A DNA stretch of 64,000 bases from Gammaproteobacteria bacterium (GTDB lineage Bacteria; Pseudomonadota; Gammaproteobacteria; Steroidobacterales; GCA-2729495). The notes beneath the pieces are model-generated. The model saw nothing but the letters and a program-made list of their open reading frames with translations, searched no databases and was not told where the DNA came from. Of the stretch, positions 27,868 through 40,761 are shown in pieces (the stretch's first letter is position 1; each line of letters opens with the position of its first letter). The position numbers were made by a program, and so were the translations under genes. The stretch covers positions 82,819 through 146,818 of the forward strand of contig JAJFJS010000067.1 in the NCBI GenBank assembly GCA_021773815.1. The letters are read 5' to 3'.

Positions 27868-28583
27868 GGTGTTTCCTTTGCGGGAATGCGTGGTGGGCTC
27901 AATGGCTCGGATTTCGACTGGCGAATTTGCGTGGCGGCCGCAATGTACACCGCGGCCAGAATAAAGAAGATATAGGCCTGCACCATGCCGGTGAGCAGGC
28001 CGAGTACGGTCATGACGATCGGAAAGACGAAGGGCGTGATGCTCAACAGGATGCCGACGATCATCGCTCCGCTCATCATGTTGCCGAACAGTCGGACCGC
28101 CAGGGCCAGCGTCCGCGATACCTCGCTGATGAGGTTGAACGGCAGCATGATGATCGTCGGCTTCGTGTAGGACTTGAGATAGCCGCCCAGGCCCTGCTCT
28201 TCGATGCCGAACAGCGGCACGGCGACCAGCACGCAGAGCGCCAGGGCCACCGTGGTCGAGAGCGAGCCGGTCGGCGGCTCGAAGCCGGGAAACACGGTAC
28301 AGAGGGCAGAGAGGGCGACGAACAGGAACAGGGTACCGAGAAAGCCGAGATACTTGCGTGGCTGCCGCAGGCCGACCTCTTCGATCTGCTTCTCGATGCT
28401 GGTGACGACGACCTCCAGCAGGTTCTGCCAGCGGGAACGCTCCAGGTCCCTGGACAGTCGGCGGGTGACGAGCATCGAGCCGACGACCAGCACCAGCATC
28501 AATATCCAGGTGAACAGGATGGTCGCGTTGAGCTTGAGAAACCCATACTGCCAGAAGATCATCTCGTCGGGGCTAAGGCGCAT
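27855..28583 (-). CDS. atpB: N-ATPase Fo a subunit
   Basis: Stator channel subunit, 242 residues, about six transmembrane helices. The a-subunit signature with the essential arginine is present (LISEVSRTLALAVRLFGNMMSG), followed by FPIVMTVLGLLTGMVQAYIFFILAAVYI. The frame stays open to 28715, but the start MRLSPDEMIFWQYG at 28583 overlaps the atpR end by 11 bases and fits family length. Confidence 0.95.
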   Translation of the reverse strand: MRLSPDEMIFWQYGFLKLNATILFTWILMLVLVVGSMLVTRRLSRDLERSRWQNLLEVVVTSIEKQIEEVGLRQPRKYLGFLGTLFLFVALSALCTVFPGFEPPTGSLSTTVALALCVLVAVPLFGIEEQGLGGYLKSYTKPTIIMLPFNLISEVSRTLALAVRLFGNMMSGAMIVGILLSITPFVFPIVMTVLGLLTGMVQAYIFFILAAVYIAAATQIRQSKSEPLSPPRIPAKETPWTV

Positions 28584-28887
28584 GGCCGGCCTCCTTCGCT
28601 GGAACGTCGCAGTGTTCGGCCGGCGGACCGGCGAGCCGTGTGACCATATAACGCGCGATGACGAATCCGAGCAGACAGACCAGCAGCCGCTGCCATTGAC
28701 CGTCGCCGACAACATAAAAGCCTGCGACGGTGACAGCGGTCCGCAACAACAAGCTGCCCAGAAACAGCAGCGCCGGCTGTTTTGCCGACACGCCCTTGCG
28801 CACCGTCCACCACAGTCCGCCGAAGAAGATTCCGCCGAGCAAAAGACCCGCCACGCCGGCTGACAACAGTGTCACGGTCTCATTCAT
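28573..28887 (-). CDS. atpR: N-ATPase accessory subunit AtpR
   Basis: Small membrane protein found only in N-type ATPase operons. It has three hydrophobic segments (LLSAGVAGLLLGGIFFGGLWWTV, LLFLGSLLLRTAVTVAGFYVV, LLVCLLGFVIARYMV), about 104 residues. A conserved arginine lies in the second helix. The start is the ATG ATG pair at 28890/28887 overlapping the atpQ stop; I use 28887. It is thought to help c-ring assembly or ion handling, but its exact role is not established. Confidence 0.88.
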   Translation of the reverse strand: MNETVTLLSAGVAGLLLGGIFFGGLWWTVRKGVSAKQPALLFLGSLLLRTAVTVAGFYVVGDGQWQRLLVCLLGFVIARYMVTRLAGPPAEHCDVPAKEAGHAP

Positions 28888-29210
28888 CATCGTCCTCTTG
28901 TCGCTCCCGCATGGCCTTGTCTTCCTTGGCGACCCAATGCCACGCATTGAAACAGCCGGTGGCAAGCCCGGCCACCAGCAGGGCAAGCGTCCAGGAGCGG
29001 CCGCCGGGGTAGCGCTCGTCCAGCCAGAGGCCGAGTGCCGCGCCGAGCAGCGTCGGAATCGCCACCGACCAGCCGATCAGTCCCATCATGCCCAGGCCGA
29101 ACCAGACGCCCGGCGTGGCGTTGCGCTGTGCCTTGAGCTTGCGCGCCGCCTTCGCACCGACTTCCTGACTGAGCGACCGCTTCGGCTTCGAGGGCCTATT
29201 CCGGAGCTCG

Positions 29211-29218
<8 letters not shown>
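28880..29218 (-). CDS. atpQ: N-ATPase accessory subunit AtpQ (AtpI/AtpZ-like)
   Basis: 112-residue membrane protein with a charged N-terminus and two transmembrane helices (GVWFGLGMMGLIGWSVAIPTLLGAALGLWLDERYPGG then SWTLALLVAGLATGCFNAWHWV). This is the AtpZ/AtpI-like partner called AtpQ in N-ATPase operons. The ATG at 29218 overlaps the atpC end by eight bases, and its tail is acidic. It is likely an assembly factor. Confidence 0.9.
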
Positions 29219-32428
<3,210 letters not shown>

Positions 32429-32677
32429 GGATCAGCCTATAAGTGTCGGTGTGAGAGCACGCACGAAGGCTATGTCCTCGGCAAGCGTTTGTCCGCAAAA
32501 CATCCGCCGAGTTATAAAGACCGCCGCCGTGGACCCTAATCCAGCCCCAATGAGGTACCGCTAGGCCACGCCTTGGATAGCATCGCCCACTTATCCTTAG
32601 CTCTGTATCAAAACGTCGGCCCCGACGCGGCTCAGCCCAGGCTCTTGCACTACAGTTCCTGCCTAGCATAGTGGCGG

Positions 32678-35077
32678 TCATAAGGCTGAATCCTTCCATC
32701 GCCAGTCGCGGATTTCCGGCATGTCCTGGCCATGCTTGTTGATGTATTGCCTATGCTCGATCAGCTTGTCGCGCAGAAACTGCTTGGCGTAGGCAGCGCG
32801 TGAGCCCAGGCTCGGCACACGGTCGATCACATCGCCAGCCAGATGAAAACGGTCCAGATCATTCAATACTGCCATATCGAATGGAGTGGTGGTGGTGCCG
32901 TTTTCCTTGTATCCGCGCACGTGCAGCTGATGATGGTTGGTGCGACGGTAGGTCAGACGGTGGATCAACCAGGGATAGCCGTGGAACGCAAAAATGATGG
33001 GCTTGTCCCGGGTAAAGAGTACGTCGAAGTCTTTGTCAGAAACGCCGTGAGGGTGCTCGCTCTGCGGCTGAAGTGTCATTAAATTCACGACGTTGATGAC
33101 GCGGATCTTCAGTTCCGGGAAGTGCTGGCGCAGTATATTCACCGCCGCCAGCGTCTCCAGCGTTGGCACGTCACCGCAGCAGGCCATGACCACATCGGGA
33201 TCACCGCCTTCGTCGTTGCTGGCCCACTTCCAGATACCGAGTCCGGCGGTGCAGTGCCTGATCGCAGCGTCCATGTCCAGCCATTGCAGTGCAGGCTGCT
33301 TGCCCGCGACGATGACATTGACATCATTGTGGCTACGCAGGCAATGGTCGGTTACCGACAGCAGGGTGTTGGCATCGGGCGGCAAATAGACGCGGATGAC
33401 TTCCGCCTTCTTGTTTGCCACCAGATCGATGAACCCCGGATCCTGATGGCTGAAGCCATTGTGGTCCTGCCGCCACACGTGCGAAGACAGCAAATAGTTC
33501 AGCGAGGCAATAGGCCGTCGCCACGCAATGTCGCGTGTCACATCGAGCCACTTGGCGTGCTGGTTGAACATCGAATCGACAATATGGATGAAGGCCTCAT
33601 AACATGAGAAGAAACCATGTCGGCCGGTCAACAGGTAACCTTCGAGCCAGCCTTGGCATTGATGCTCACTCAACATCTCCATCACCCGGCCATCGGGCGC
33701 GACATGTTCGTCGCCGGGAAGTATGTCAGCCGTCGAACAACGGTTGGTCACTTCGAACAGCGCACCCCAGCGATTCGACGCGGTTTCATCCGGGCTGAAA
33801 ATACGGAAGTTGCGTGCCTCGGCGTTAAGCTTCATCACGTCGCGCATGAACTCCCCCTGCGCGCGTGTCGCTTCGGCCACCACCTCACCGGGTTTTGGGA
33901 CCTTGACCGCGTAGTCGCGGAAGTCCGGCATTTTCAGATCGCGCAGCAGCATGCCGCCATTGGCATGCGGGTTGGCGCCCATGCGCCACTGGCCTTTCGG
34001 CGCCAGTTCGGCCAGTTCCGGAATCAGCCTGCCCTGCTCATCAAATAGCTCTTCGGGCCGGTAACTTTTCATCCACTGCTGGAGGATCTTTACATGCCTG
34101 GGTTCCTTGACGAAATTGGTCACCGGAACCTGGTGCGCACGAAAGGTCCCTTCGATCGGTTTGCCATCAACTGTTTCGGGTCCGGTCCAGCCCTTCGGTG
34201 AGCGCAGGATGATCATGGGCCAGCGCGGGCGCTCGCCAAACCCGTTGGCGCGCGCGTCGCGCTGGATGCGCCGGATCTCAGCCACCACGGTATCGAGGGT
34301 GGCCGCCATAAGCTGGTGCATCGCCTCGGGGTCGTCGCCCTCGATAAAATACGGCGTGTATCCATAGCCGCGAAACAACGCGTCCAGTTCGTCGTGGGAA
34401 ATGCGCGCCAGCACGGTGGGGCCGGCTATCTTGTAGCCGTTCAGGTGCAGAATCGGCAGCACGGCACCGTCGCGAGCCGGGTTGAGGAATTTGTTGGAGT
34501 GCCAACTGGTGGCCATCGGACCGGTTTCCGCCTCGCCATCGCCCACCACGCAGGCCACCAGCAGATCGGGATTGTCGAACGCGGCGCCATAGGCATGCGA
34601 CAGGGCATAGCCAAGTTCGCCGCCTTCGTTGATGGAGCCGGGGGTTTCCGGTGCGACGTGGCTGGGAATACCGCCGGGAAAGGAAAACTGGGTGAATAGC
34701 CTCTTCATCCCCTGTTCATCCTGGGAGACGTTCGGATAAAACTCGCTGTACGTCCCCTCCAGATAGGTATTGGCGACCAGAGCCGGCCCACCATGCCCGG
34801 GGCCCGTGACGTTGATCACGTTCAAATCGTATTGCCGGATGATCCGGTTGAGGTGGACATAGACAAAATTCAAGCCCGGCGTGGTACCCCAGTGCCCCAG
34901 CAGGCGCGGCTTCACATGTTCCAGGCGCAAGGGCTCCTTGAGCAGCGGATTGTCGTACAGGTAAATCTGGCCAACCGATAGATAGTTGGCTGCACGCCAA
35001 TAGGCATCCATCTTATGCAGAAGATCCGCCGAAAGTGGCTTATCCGTGCGCTCAGGCGTTTGCATCTTGCTGACCAT
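32678..35077 (-). CDS. xfp: Xylulose-5-phosphate/fructose-6-phosphate phosphoketolase
   Basis: Thiamine-diphosphate enzyme that splits xylulose-5-P or fructose-6-P with phosphate to acetyl-phosphate plus a shorter sugar phosphate. The 799-residue protein has the TPP-binding segment [22 protein letters not shown]. It also has [43 protein letters not shown] and a C-terminal WRWKDS. The ATG at 35077 follows an AAGGA site and overlaps the ackA stop by 26 bases. Its product is the substrate of the coupled acetate kinase, giving ATP by substrate-level phosphorylation. Confidence 0.97.
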   Translation of the reverse strand: MVSKMQTPERTDKPLSADLLHKMDAYWRAANYLSVGQIYLYDNPLLKEPLRLEHVKPRLLGHWGTTPGLNFVYVHLNRIIRQYDLNVINVTGPGHGGPALVANTYLEGTYSEFYPNVSQDEQGMKRLFTQFSFPGGIPSHVAPETPGSINEGGELGYALSHAYGAAFDNPDLLVACVVGDGEAETGPMATSWHSNKFLNPARDGAVLPILHLNGYKIAGPTVLARISHDELDALFRGYGYTPYFIEGDDPEAMHQLMAATLDTVVAEIRRIQRDARANGFGERPRWPMIILRSPKGWTGPETVDGKPIEGTFRAHQVPVTNFVKEPRHVKILQQWMKSYRPEELFDEQGRLIPELAELAPKGQWRMGANPHANGGMLLRDLKMPDFRDYAVKVPKPGEVVAEATRAQGEFMRDVMKLNAEARNFRIFSPDETASNRWGALFEVTNRCSTADILPGDEHVAPDGRVMEMLSEHQCQGWLEGYLLTGRHGFFSCYEAFIHIVDSMFNQHAKWLDVTRDIAWRRPIASLNYLLSSHVWRQDHNGFSHQDPGFIDLVANKKAEVIRVYLPPDANTLLSVTDHCLRSHNDVNVIVAGKQPALQWLDMDAAIRHCTAGLGIWKWASNDEGGDPDVVMACCGDVPTLETLAAVNILRQHFPELKIRVINVVNLMTLQPQSEHPHGVSDKDFDVLFTRDKPIIFAFHGYPWLIHRLTYRRTNHHQLHVRGYKENGTTTTPFDMAVLNDLDRFHLAGDVIDRVPSLGSRAAYAKQFLRDKLIEHRQYINKHGQDMPEIRDWRWKDSAL

Positions 35078-36287
35078 GTTCGTGTTCCTTTTCCATTGGG
35101 ATGTTGAGAACGCGACAGACCGACTTCGCGATCATGACTTCCTCATCCGTACGCATGATGCGGACAGCGACAGCCGCTTTTCCCCTGGAAATCACGGCCT
35201 CATTTGCAGTGTTGCACTGATCATCGAGTTCAATGCCTAGAAATCCCAGGCCATCACAAATCCGCGCGCGGACCGCGGGTGCGTGTTCGCCGATACCGCC
35301 CGCGAATACCAGCGCGTCCAGTCCGCCCAACGCCGCCGCGTATGCACCGATCCCTTTCTTGATCTGATAGCAAAACAGGGCGACCGCCTCGGCCGCCCGC
35401 ACGTCCTGCGTTTCGCGGTCAAGGAGGTCACGCATGTCGGAACTGGTTTCCGACATGCCGAGCAGCCCGGACTGGGAATTGGTCATCTCGTTGAATTGCT
35501 TTGCGCTCATGTTTTCCGTGCGCGCCAGATACCCGGGAAGTCCGGGGTCGAGATCACCCGAACGGGTGCTCATCGGGACGCCCGCCGCGGGGGTGAAGCC
35601 CATACTGGTGTCGATGCTCTTCCCACCATGGACCGCGGCCAGGCTCGCGCCGTTGCCGAGGTGAGCGAGGATCACCCGGCCATGTGCCGCCTCCGCTCCA
35701 GCCAGGCGGCCCAGTTCCTCCATCAGAAAAGCGTAGGACAAACCGTGAAATCCATAGCGCCGCACCCCCTGCGCTTCGTAGCGGCGCGGAATTGGCAACA
35801 GGCGCGCCACGCGCGGCAGATCATGATGAAAAGCCGTGTCAAAGCACGCCACCTGAGGGAGGTCGGGGAATTGGTGTTGAATTGCCTCGGCCAACAGGAT
35901 TTCCTGAGGCAGGTGCTCTGGAGCGAATGGGCTGAGGTGGTGCAGTTCCTTAATTATTTGCGTCGTGATGCGTTGTGGTTCGCAGTACATCGGCCCACCA
36001 TGCACCACGCGGTGCCCCACGGCGGTCAATGCATCACGCCCGCTGCGCTCCTCAAGCCAGTCCATCAGTATACCCACCGCCACCGTGTGATTCGGCGCCG
36101 TTATCGGACGAGAAAGATTGTTTGCCGGACTCAATCCCTGGATCCGAAAGTGGGCCTGTGGCAGTCCAATCCGCTCGATCCCGCCCTCCAGTATCCGTCG
36201 GAGCGTGTCACCGGCTTCGAACAGCGCGAACTTGATGCTCGACGAGCCGCCATTGATCGTCAGGATGCGGGAGATCGTGGATTTCAC
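35052..36287 (-). CDS. ackA: Acetate kinase
   Basis: Converts acetyl-phosphate and ADP to acetate and ATP. The 411 residues show [15 protein letters not shown] at the N-terminus, [45 protein letters not shown], and [24 protein letters not shown]. It begins at a GTG that overlaps the stop of the upstream phosphorylase fragment (GTGA), an odd remnant of coupling. It overlaps xfp downstream, so the pair is clearly one pathway unit. Confidence 0.96.
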   Translation of the reverse strand: MKSTISRILTINGGSSSIKFALFEAGDTLRRILEGGIERIGLPQAHFRIQGLSPANNLSRPITAPNHTVAVGILMDWLEERSGRDALTAVGHRVVHGGPMYCEPQRITTQIIKELHHLSPFAPEHLPQEILLAEAIQHQFPDLPQVACFDTAFHHDLPRVARLLPIPRRYEAQGVRRYGFHGLSYAFLMEELGRLAGAEAAHGRVILAHLGNGASLAAVHGGKSIDTSMGFTPAAGVPMSTRSGDLDPGLPGYLARTENMSAKQFNEMTNSQSGLLGMSETSSDMRDLLDRETQDVRAAEAVALFCYQIKKGIGAYAAALGGLDALVFAGGIGEHAPAVRARICDGLGFLGIELDDQCNTANEAVISRGKAAVAVRIMRTDEEVMIAKSVCRVLNIPMEKEHEHGQQDANA

Positions 36288-36577
36288 AGTTGCGTCACTT
36301 GATCATCTCTGCCACAGGATATGAGCCTCTTGCAGCGGAAAGCGGGATCGGCCCATACGTTCTTGAGCGTCTCACGCGACACAGTTTGCAAGACGACCCA
36401 GGGAATGCGGGTCAGCTCCCACAGTACAGGATCCAGCTGTCGCCACACCTGGTCAGTGGAATGATTCCGCGACGAACGCCGATCGACCAGGGCAAGCTCT
36501 GCCGGGCTGTCGAACCCATCGACGTCCGCGGACGATCGAGGCTGCTGTAGATGGCCGATGCGTGTTTGTTCGCTCAT
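36284..36577 (-). pseudogene. Alpha-glucan phosphorylase, N-terminal fragment
   Basis: The short frame (from ATG 36577; an upstream GTG at 36607 also exists) reads DVDGFDSPAELALVD, NHSTDQVWRQLDPVLWELT and PWVVLQTVSRETLKNVWADPAFR. This is the start of the alpha-glucan phosphorylase family, usually about 840 residues. After ~90 residues it runs into a stop. The usual RWSWNH segment is mutated (RRSSRNH). It sits exactly where the full gene would link glycogen breakdown to the phosphoketolase genes, so an internal deletion probably removed the rest. Confidence 0.8.
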
Positions 36578-36614
36578 GATTTTTGCGTCGAACGAGCGAT
36601 TGGCCACAGACGGC

Positions 36615-37706
36615 TCACGTCTTTTTGGCCTTAGTAAACCCAGCGCTTTGGGACTCTATTACGGCCAGCAAATCACGCCATGATTTGGCGAACGCAGCAG
36701 TTCCTTCGCGCTGGAGGTCGGCAGCCGCTACTGCAGCGTCGATGCCCGCGCGGGAGAATTCCGCAAGTACTATTTCTGCATCACCGCCATCATATTGCAA
36801 GGCGCCCTTCACTTTCCCATGATCGGCAAACGCTTGCAGGGCTTTCTCGGGCATGGTGTTGATCGTATCCGGAGCAGCCAACGCTTCGACGTACAGAACA
36901 TCTGAAGCCTCGGGATCCTTGGTGCCGGTGCTGGCCCACAGCAGGCGTTGCGGCACAGCGCCCGAGGCGGCTAGTTTCTGCCAACGCGGTGATTCGAGCA
37001 GATCGTGGCCAGCTTTATAGGTGCGCATTGCAATGGCGATGCCGAGACGGTTTTTTAGCGCGGCAGGGACCTTGGCATCGACGAATGCATCCCATCGGCT
37101 GACAAAAAGCGATGCAACGGACGCAACTTCAGGGTCAAGGTTGGCAGCAATACGTCGTTCAATGCCACGCATATACGCTTCAGCCGCCGCGATGTAATGG
37201 TCGCATGAAAACAGCAACGTGACGTTGACCGGCACGCCGGCGAAGATCGCCTCTTCTATGGCAGGAATGCCGGCGCCGGTACCCGGAATCTTGATAAACA
37301 GATTGGGGCATTTGGCGCGCGCATGCAGTTCCCTGGCTGCTTCGATGGTGCCCGCGGTATCGTCGGCAAGCAAGGGTGATACCTCCAGCGATACCCAGCC
37401 ATCGACTCTGCTACTGGCAGCATGGATCGGTTGAAAAAGACCCGCGGCCTGGGTCAGATCATCGAGTGCCAACTCGAAGAACAAGGCTTCACTCGACTTG
37501 CCTGCGAGTGCCTTTGCGCGGATAGCATCGGCATAGGAATCACTTTGTTTGATAGCGTGTTCGAAGATCGTGGGATTAGAGGTTAGCCCCGTCACCGAGA
37601 ACTCGTCGATATAACGGCTAAGCCTGCCACTGGTCAGAAGGTCGCGCGTAATGTTGTCAAGCCACAGGCTCTGTCCGAGATCGTGCAGTTGTCGCGTGGC
37701 ATTCAT
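36615..37706 (-). CDS. tal: Transaldolase
   Basis: Moves a three-carbon ketol unit between sugar phosphates in the non-oxidative pentose phosphate pathway. The 363-residue protein begins with QLHDLGQSLWLDNITRDLL and continues SVTGLTSNPTIFEHAI. The Schiff-base lysine is in NLFIKIPGTGAGIPAIEEAI, and VASVASLFVSRWDAFVD follows. The length and motifs match the longer (Mycobacterium-type) transaldolases. It regenerates substrates for the phosphoketolase downstream and is the first gene of this set. Confidence 0.94.
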   Translation of the reverse strand: MNATRQLHDLGQSLWLDNITRDLLTSGRLSRYIDEFSVTGLTSNPTIFEHAIKQSDSYADAIRAKALAGKSSEALFFELALDDLTQAAGLFQPIHAASSRVDGWVSLEVSPLLADDTAGTIEAARELHARAKCPNLFIKIPGTGAGIPAIEEAIFAGVPVNVTLLFSCDHYIAAAEAYMRGIERRIAANLDPEVASVASLFVSRWDAFVDAKVPAALKNRLGIAIAMRTYKAGHDLLESPRWQKLAASGAVPQRLLWASTGTKDPEASDVLYVEALAAPDTINTMPEKALQAFADHGKVKGALQYDGGDAEIVLAEFSRAGIDAAVAAADLQREGTAAFAKSWRDLLAVIESQSAGFTKAKKT

Positions 37707-37746
37707 AGTCTCTCCTGTTGCGTGCAGTCAAACTGTCGCCGCGCCC

Positions 37747-38201
37747 TTATGCCGGGTCGAGAAGCATCACGGGAATCAGGCTTTCTGTTGACGCCTGGTA
37801 GTCGGTGTAAAGCGCGTAGTAATCGACCATGGCATTCCAAAGTCTCTCTCTCTCATCGCCTTCGGCCACTCTTGCCATTGCCTTGAACTCTTCATTAGCC
37901 ACTTTCGCATGGACCGCAGGATCAGCTTTCGGATTCATAGACCACGCGGGATGCGATGGAGCGCCGCCTTTAGAAGCAATCACGCAAAAGCCGCCATCGC
38001 CTGTAGGCTTGCAGATCAAAGGAATCATCTGCTGTTCGCCAGATTTGCGGCCCTTTGTGGTCAGCAATAGCGTGGTCAACATGCCCTCACCACCACCCAA
38101 ACTGGCATCCCAAGGTAGGCAGCCTCGCCATCGACGAGATACAGCTCGATGTGGCCTTTGACCCATGCTGGTAATGACTCTGGAATGATGATTTCGCTCA
38201 T
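37747..38201 (-). pseudogene. Nitroreductase-family deazaflavin/flavin-dependent oxidoreductase, frameshifted
   Basis: Two frames join to one protein. From ATG 38201: SEIIIPESLPAWVKGHIELYLVDGEAAYL. From about 38120 in a second frame: WDASLGGGEGMLTTLLLTTKGRKSGEQQMIPLICKP, then GGFCVIASKGGAPSHPAWSMNPKADPAVHAKV. The split-barrel fold and motifs (TTKGRKSG, ASKGG.P.HPAW) are those of small F420- or FMN-dependent nitroreductase-like proteins. A single-base change near 38120 would restore it; a sequencing error cannot be excluded. It follows tal with 40 bases between. Confidence 0.82.
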
Positions 38202-38284
38202 GGCATTTCTCTCTAGCTAACCGCGCAAACTCAATTTACCACCAATTATCAGCTACACCTTTTGTCCGAGACGCTCTATCACGG

Positions 38285-38330
38285 CCGGCGCTTCCGCACG
38301 CTGAACATCCCGGATGAGGGCGTTCGTAAA
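38285..38330. repeat. ~40-base dispersed repeat, copy 2
   Basis: Second copy of the block seen at 14098-14145: GCTTCCGCACGCTGAAC-ATCCCGGATGA-GGCG, then TTCGT after a small gap relative to copy 1. It lies in the 177-base gap between the frameshifted oxidoreductase and the AI-2E transporter gene. Confidence 0.7.
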
Positions 38331-38378
38331 GCCGAAAAACCAGCTTCTGAGCTGTGACCTTGAAAGGGAAGCCTACAA

Positions 38379-39497
38379 TCAGCGCCTTACAACTGATCGC
38401 CGCGATGTTTGCCAGACACGAGCGGGCTTTTGCGCATTTGTTACTTTACTGTCGTCGCGCAGGAAAGATCCGAATAATCCCAGTGTTGGCGAATGATCGC
38501 AGACGACCTTGAGACCGGTGGCAATCGGTACGGCCATCAGTGCCCCCGCGATGCCCCAGAGCCATCCCCAGATAATGACAGATACGAACACGACCGCCGG
38601 ATTGAGCGCCATTCGCCGTCCCAGCACGGCAGGGGTAATTAACTGCCCCTCCAGGATGGTCAGGACGATGAACGTGCCCGGCACTGTCAGGGCTTCGACA
38701 ATATTGGGAAATGTCGTCAATGCGACGAGGGTCAGAACTGCCGCAGACACAAGAGCACCAACATACGGCGCAAAATTGAGCACCGCCACCATAACCCCCC
38801 ACAGCAACGGGTTTGGCATCCCCAAGAGATGCAAAGACAACGCAACGGCAGCGCCGAGCAAGAAGTTAATGAGAGTAACCGCTGCCAGGTACCTGGACAT
38901 GTCGGACTGAACGCGGCGTGCAATTAGAACGATGCGACGTCGCTCTGACCAGCTGCGCCCGCAGCGGGTCGCCTTGCGCAGGATGCTGTCGCCTGACGCC
39001 ATCAGGAAAAAGCTAAGAAAAATGACAACGCCAACGGAAGCCAGCATAGACGGCAGACCGCCGACGACATTTTCCAGCATCCCCGGCCCTTGTATGACGA
39101 CCGACGGCGTCTTTTTCGGCGCGTCGACTTTCCCTAATTCGTTGACCTCATCTGCCAACTCCTGAAAGTCTGCCATAGGGCCCTTGGCAGGCAACATTTT
39201 GTCTTGCAGTCCGCGTATGGCCCTCGGGGCATCGTTCAGCCATTTCTCTGCCGGCCCTGCAAGAGCTAAAACCGCAAGCGTAGTAACACTCATGATAGTG
39301 CCCACGATCATCGCGGCCGACAGGCTTTTGGGAATGCGCCAACGCGCCAGAAACCGCACTACAGGAGAGCACGTAATGCTGATGAACACGGCAACTGCGA
39401 TGGGGACTAACAAGCTGTCCGCGAAATACAGAGTATAGACAACCGCCAAAGCTGTTAGCCAGACAACTGCGACCGGCCAGCGAGTCGACGCCATCAT
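38379..39497 (-). CDS. AI-2E family transporter (PerM/TqsA-like)
   Basis: Membrane protein of about 372 residues with the two-block topology of this family. N-terminal helices (WPVAVVWLTALAVVYTLYFADSLLVPIAVAVFISITCSPVV) are followed by an extramembrane domain and then a second helix bundle (YLAAVTLINFLLGAAVALSLHLLG, NFAPYVGALVSAAVLTLVAL, VFVSVIIWGWLWGIAGALMAVPI). Members transport diverse small solutes or ions, and AI-2 export is proven for very few. The frame is open to 39665, but I favour the ATG at 39497; no strong ribosome site decides this. Confidence 0.85.
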   Translation of the reverse strand: MMASTRWPVAVVWLTALAVVYTLYFADSLLVPIAVAVFISITCSPVVRFLARWRIPKSLSAAMIVGTIMSVTTLAVLALAGPAEKWLNDAPRAIRGLQDKMLPAKGPMADFQELADEVNELGKVDAPKKTPSVVIQGPGMLENVVGGLPSMLASVGVVIFLSFFLMASGDSILRKATRCGRSWSERRRIVLIARRVQSDMSRYLAAVTLINFLLGAAVALSLHLLGMPNPLLWGVMVAVLNFAPYVGALVSAAVLTLVALTTFPNIVEALTVPGTFIVLTILEGQLITPAVLGRRMALNPAVVFVSVIIWGWLWGIAGALMAVPIATGLKVVCDHSPTLGLFGSFLRDDSKVTNAQKPARVWQTSRRSVVRR

Positions 39498-39621
39498 GCC
39501 GAACCGCGGTTGTCGGTCGTCGGGCACGCCTCTCTCTATTTTAGCGGGCAGCTCATACACAATTGTTTTGACCAATCCGGAGTGCCCCGCACTAACCAGC
39601 GAAGGGGCCGGTCGGCTCCGT

Positions 39622-39939
39622 TTAGGGCTGTTCTTTGGACAAATTACCCGCTGTTGGCTGAGCAAATTTGAGCTGGCGATTAACCAGTTGCCACGCCAGC
39701 AAAGAGGTATTGATTGCAGCCATTATTATGCGTCGCCCAGCGCTGCTTTCCGCCGCCGAAGAACGTCCGGCAGCCCAAAAGGTGCCGACGGCGAATAACC
39801 AGGCAAGCGCCTCAACACTGCCCACGTAGCTGGTCATCCACTCCTGAAGAGTTTCGCGAACACGCCTGGCTTCGCGCCTTTTGTCCTGCGCCCGGTCGGA
39901 TAGCAAATTAACGAGTCGTCGCTGCTTTGTCCACGTCAC
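39622..39939 (-). CDS. YqjK-like small membrane protein
   Basis: About 105 residues: a basic N-terminal helix (RRLVNLLSDRAQDKRREARRVRETLQEW) and one hydrophobic segment (YVGSVEALAWLFAVGTFWAAG). The start is decided by the perfect AGGAGG at 39946-39951, six bases before the GTG at 39939. The frame is open much further but lacks such a site. It overlaps the end of the YqjE-like gene by 32 bases. The order YqjD-, YqjE-, YqjK-like is that of the E. coli yqjDEK cluster, but similarity is in layout more than sequence. Confidence 0.72.
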   Translation of the reverse strand: MTWTKQRRLVNLLSDRAQDKRREARRVRETLQEWMTSYVGSVEALAWLFAVGTFWAAGRSSAAESSAGRRIIMAAINTSLLAWQLVNRQLKFAQPTAGNLSKEQP

Positions 39940-40336
39940 CACCAACCTCCTGCACTTGCTGGAATTGCTTCCGTGTTGCTGCGAATTCAAGATATCGGCT
40001 AAGCCCGACGGCTCCACGCCAGAGTAGCCATGCGCAGAGCGCATGCAACAAACTCAGCGATACAAGCGTTATCCACAGGGAAATACCAAACCTCGATACC
40101 GCCGCTACGAGCCCAGCCACCACAAGCCCCCAGGCGCCCAGCAAGAACAGCGCGGACAGCAATCCCATTAGCAGCATCAGCGTCAGACTGATCGCCGCAA
40201 GTCTGGCTTCGGCGAAAACAAGCTCTGTCGTTATCTGAACACGCGAACTCGTCGCCGCCACCCAGCCGGCAACGAGTGTCGCTATGCTCGCAGATTCGGT
40301 CGCTGTACCTGGCGCAGCTGCCGAAGGTGCATTCAT
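39908..40336 (-). CDS. YqjE/holin-X-like membrane protein
   Basis: 142-residue protein with two pairs of hydrophobic segments (LAAISLTLMLLMGLLSALFLLGAWGLVVAGLVAAVS and ISLWITLVSLSLLHALCAWLLW). This fits the phage-holin-like family (YqjE). In E. coli the neighbouring YqjD anchors ribosomes to the membrane in stationary phase. The role of this member is unknown. It lies 16 bases after the YqjD-like gene. Confidence 0.8.
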   Translation of the reverse strand: MNAPSAAAPGTATESASIATLVAGWVAATSSRVQITTELVFAEARLAAISLTLMLLMGLLSALFLLGAWGLVVAGLVAAVSRFGISLWITLVSLSLLHALCAWLLWRGAVGLSRYLEFAATRKQFQQVQEVGGDVDKAATTR

Positions 40337-40352
40337 GAGTCAGTTTCTTCCA

Positions 40353-40694
40353 TTATCGGCGCAGCAATACCGTCGCCAGGACGCCGGCAGCAAAAGCAAT
40401 GCCGGCCGCAGCAACGGGCCTGCCCTTAACAAACGACCCAACTTTCGCCAGCGACTTCTCGACCTGCTCCATGGTCGCCTCCTGCGATTCTTCAAGTTTG
40501 ATGCCTGCTTTGGCGGCGCCGGCACGCAGATGCGTTTCGATCTCCTCGGCTTTGCCTGACGCGCTATCAATAGTATCGTGCGCCGCGCTGGCAGCTCGCT
40601 GTGAAACAGATCGTTGAGTCTTCGCGTCTGCTGTTACGTTGCCATCAATAGCGGGACCTGCCTCTCGTTGCAGAGCTGATTCTTGCGTTTCCAT
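40353..40694 (-). CDS. YqjD/ElaB-like (DUF883) membrane-anchored protein
   Basis: 113 residues. A hydrophilic helical N-terminus (AHDTIDSASGKAEEIETHLRAGAAKAGIKLEESQEATMEQVEKSLAKVGSFV) leads to a single C-terminal anchor, GRPVAAAGIAFAAGVLATVLLRR. The GRPVAAAGIAFAAG anchor is the signature of the ElaB/YqjD/DUF883 family, C-tail-anchored stationary-phase proteins that bind ribosomes in E. coli. It heads the three-gene cluster. Confidence 0.88.
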   Translation of the reverse strand: METQESALQREAGPAIDGNVTADAKTQRSVSQRAASAAHDTIDSASGKAEEIETHLRAGAAKAGIKLEESQEATMEQVEKSLAKVGSFVKGRPVAAAGIAFAAGVLATVLLRR

Positions 40695-40761
40695 AACCTT
40701 ATCCTTGAAATTTTTCCGAAATTACCTGCAGGTAAATACCTGCGTATTGGCGCCGGCCTGA

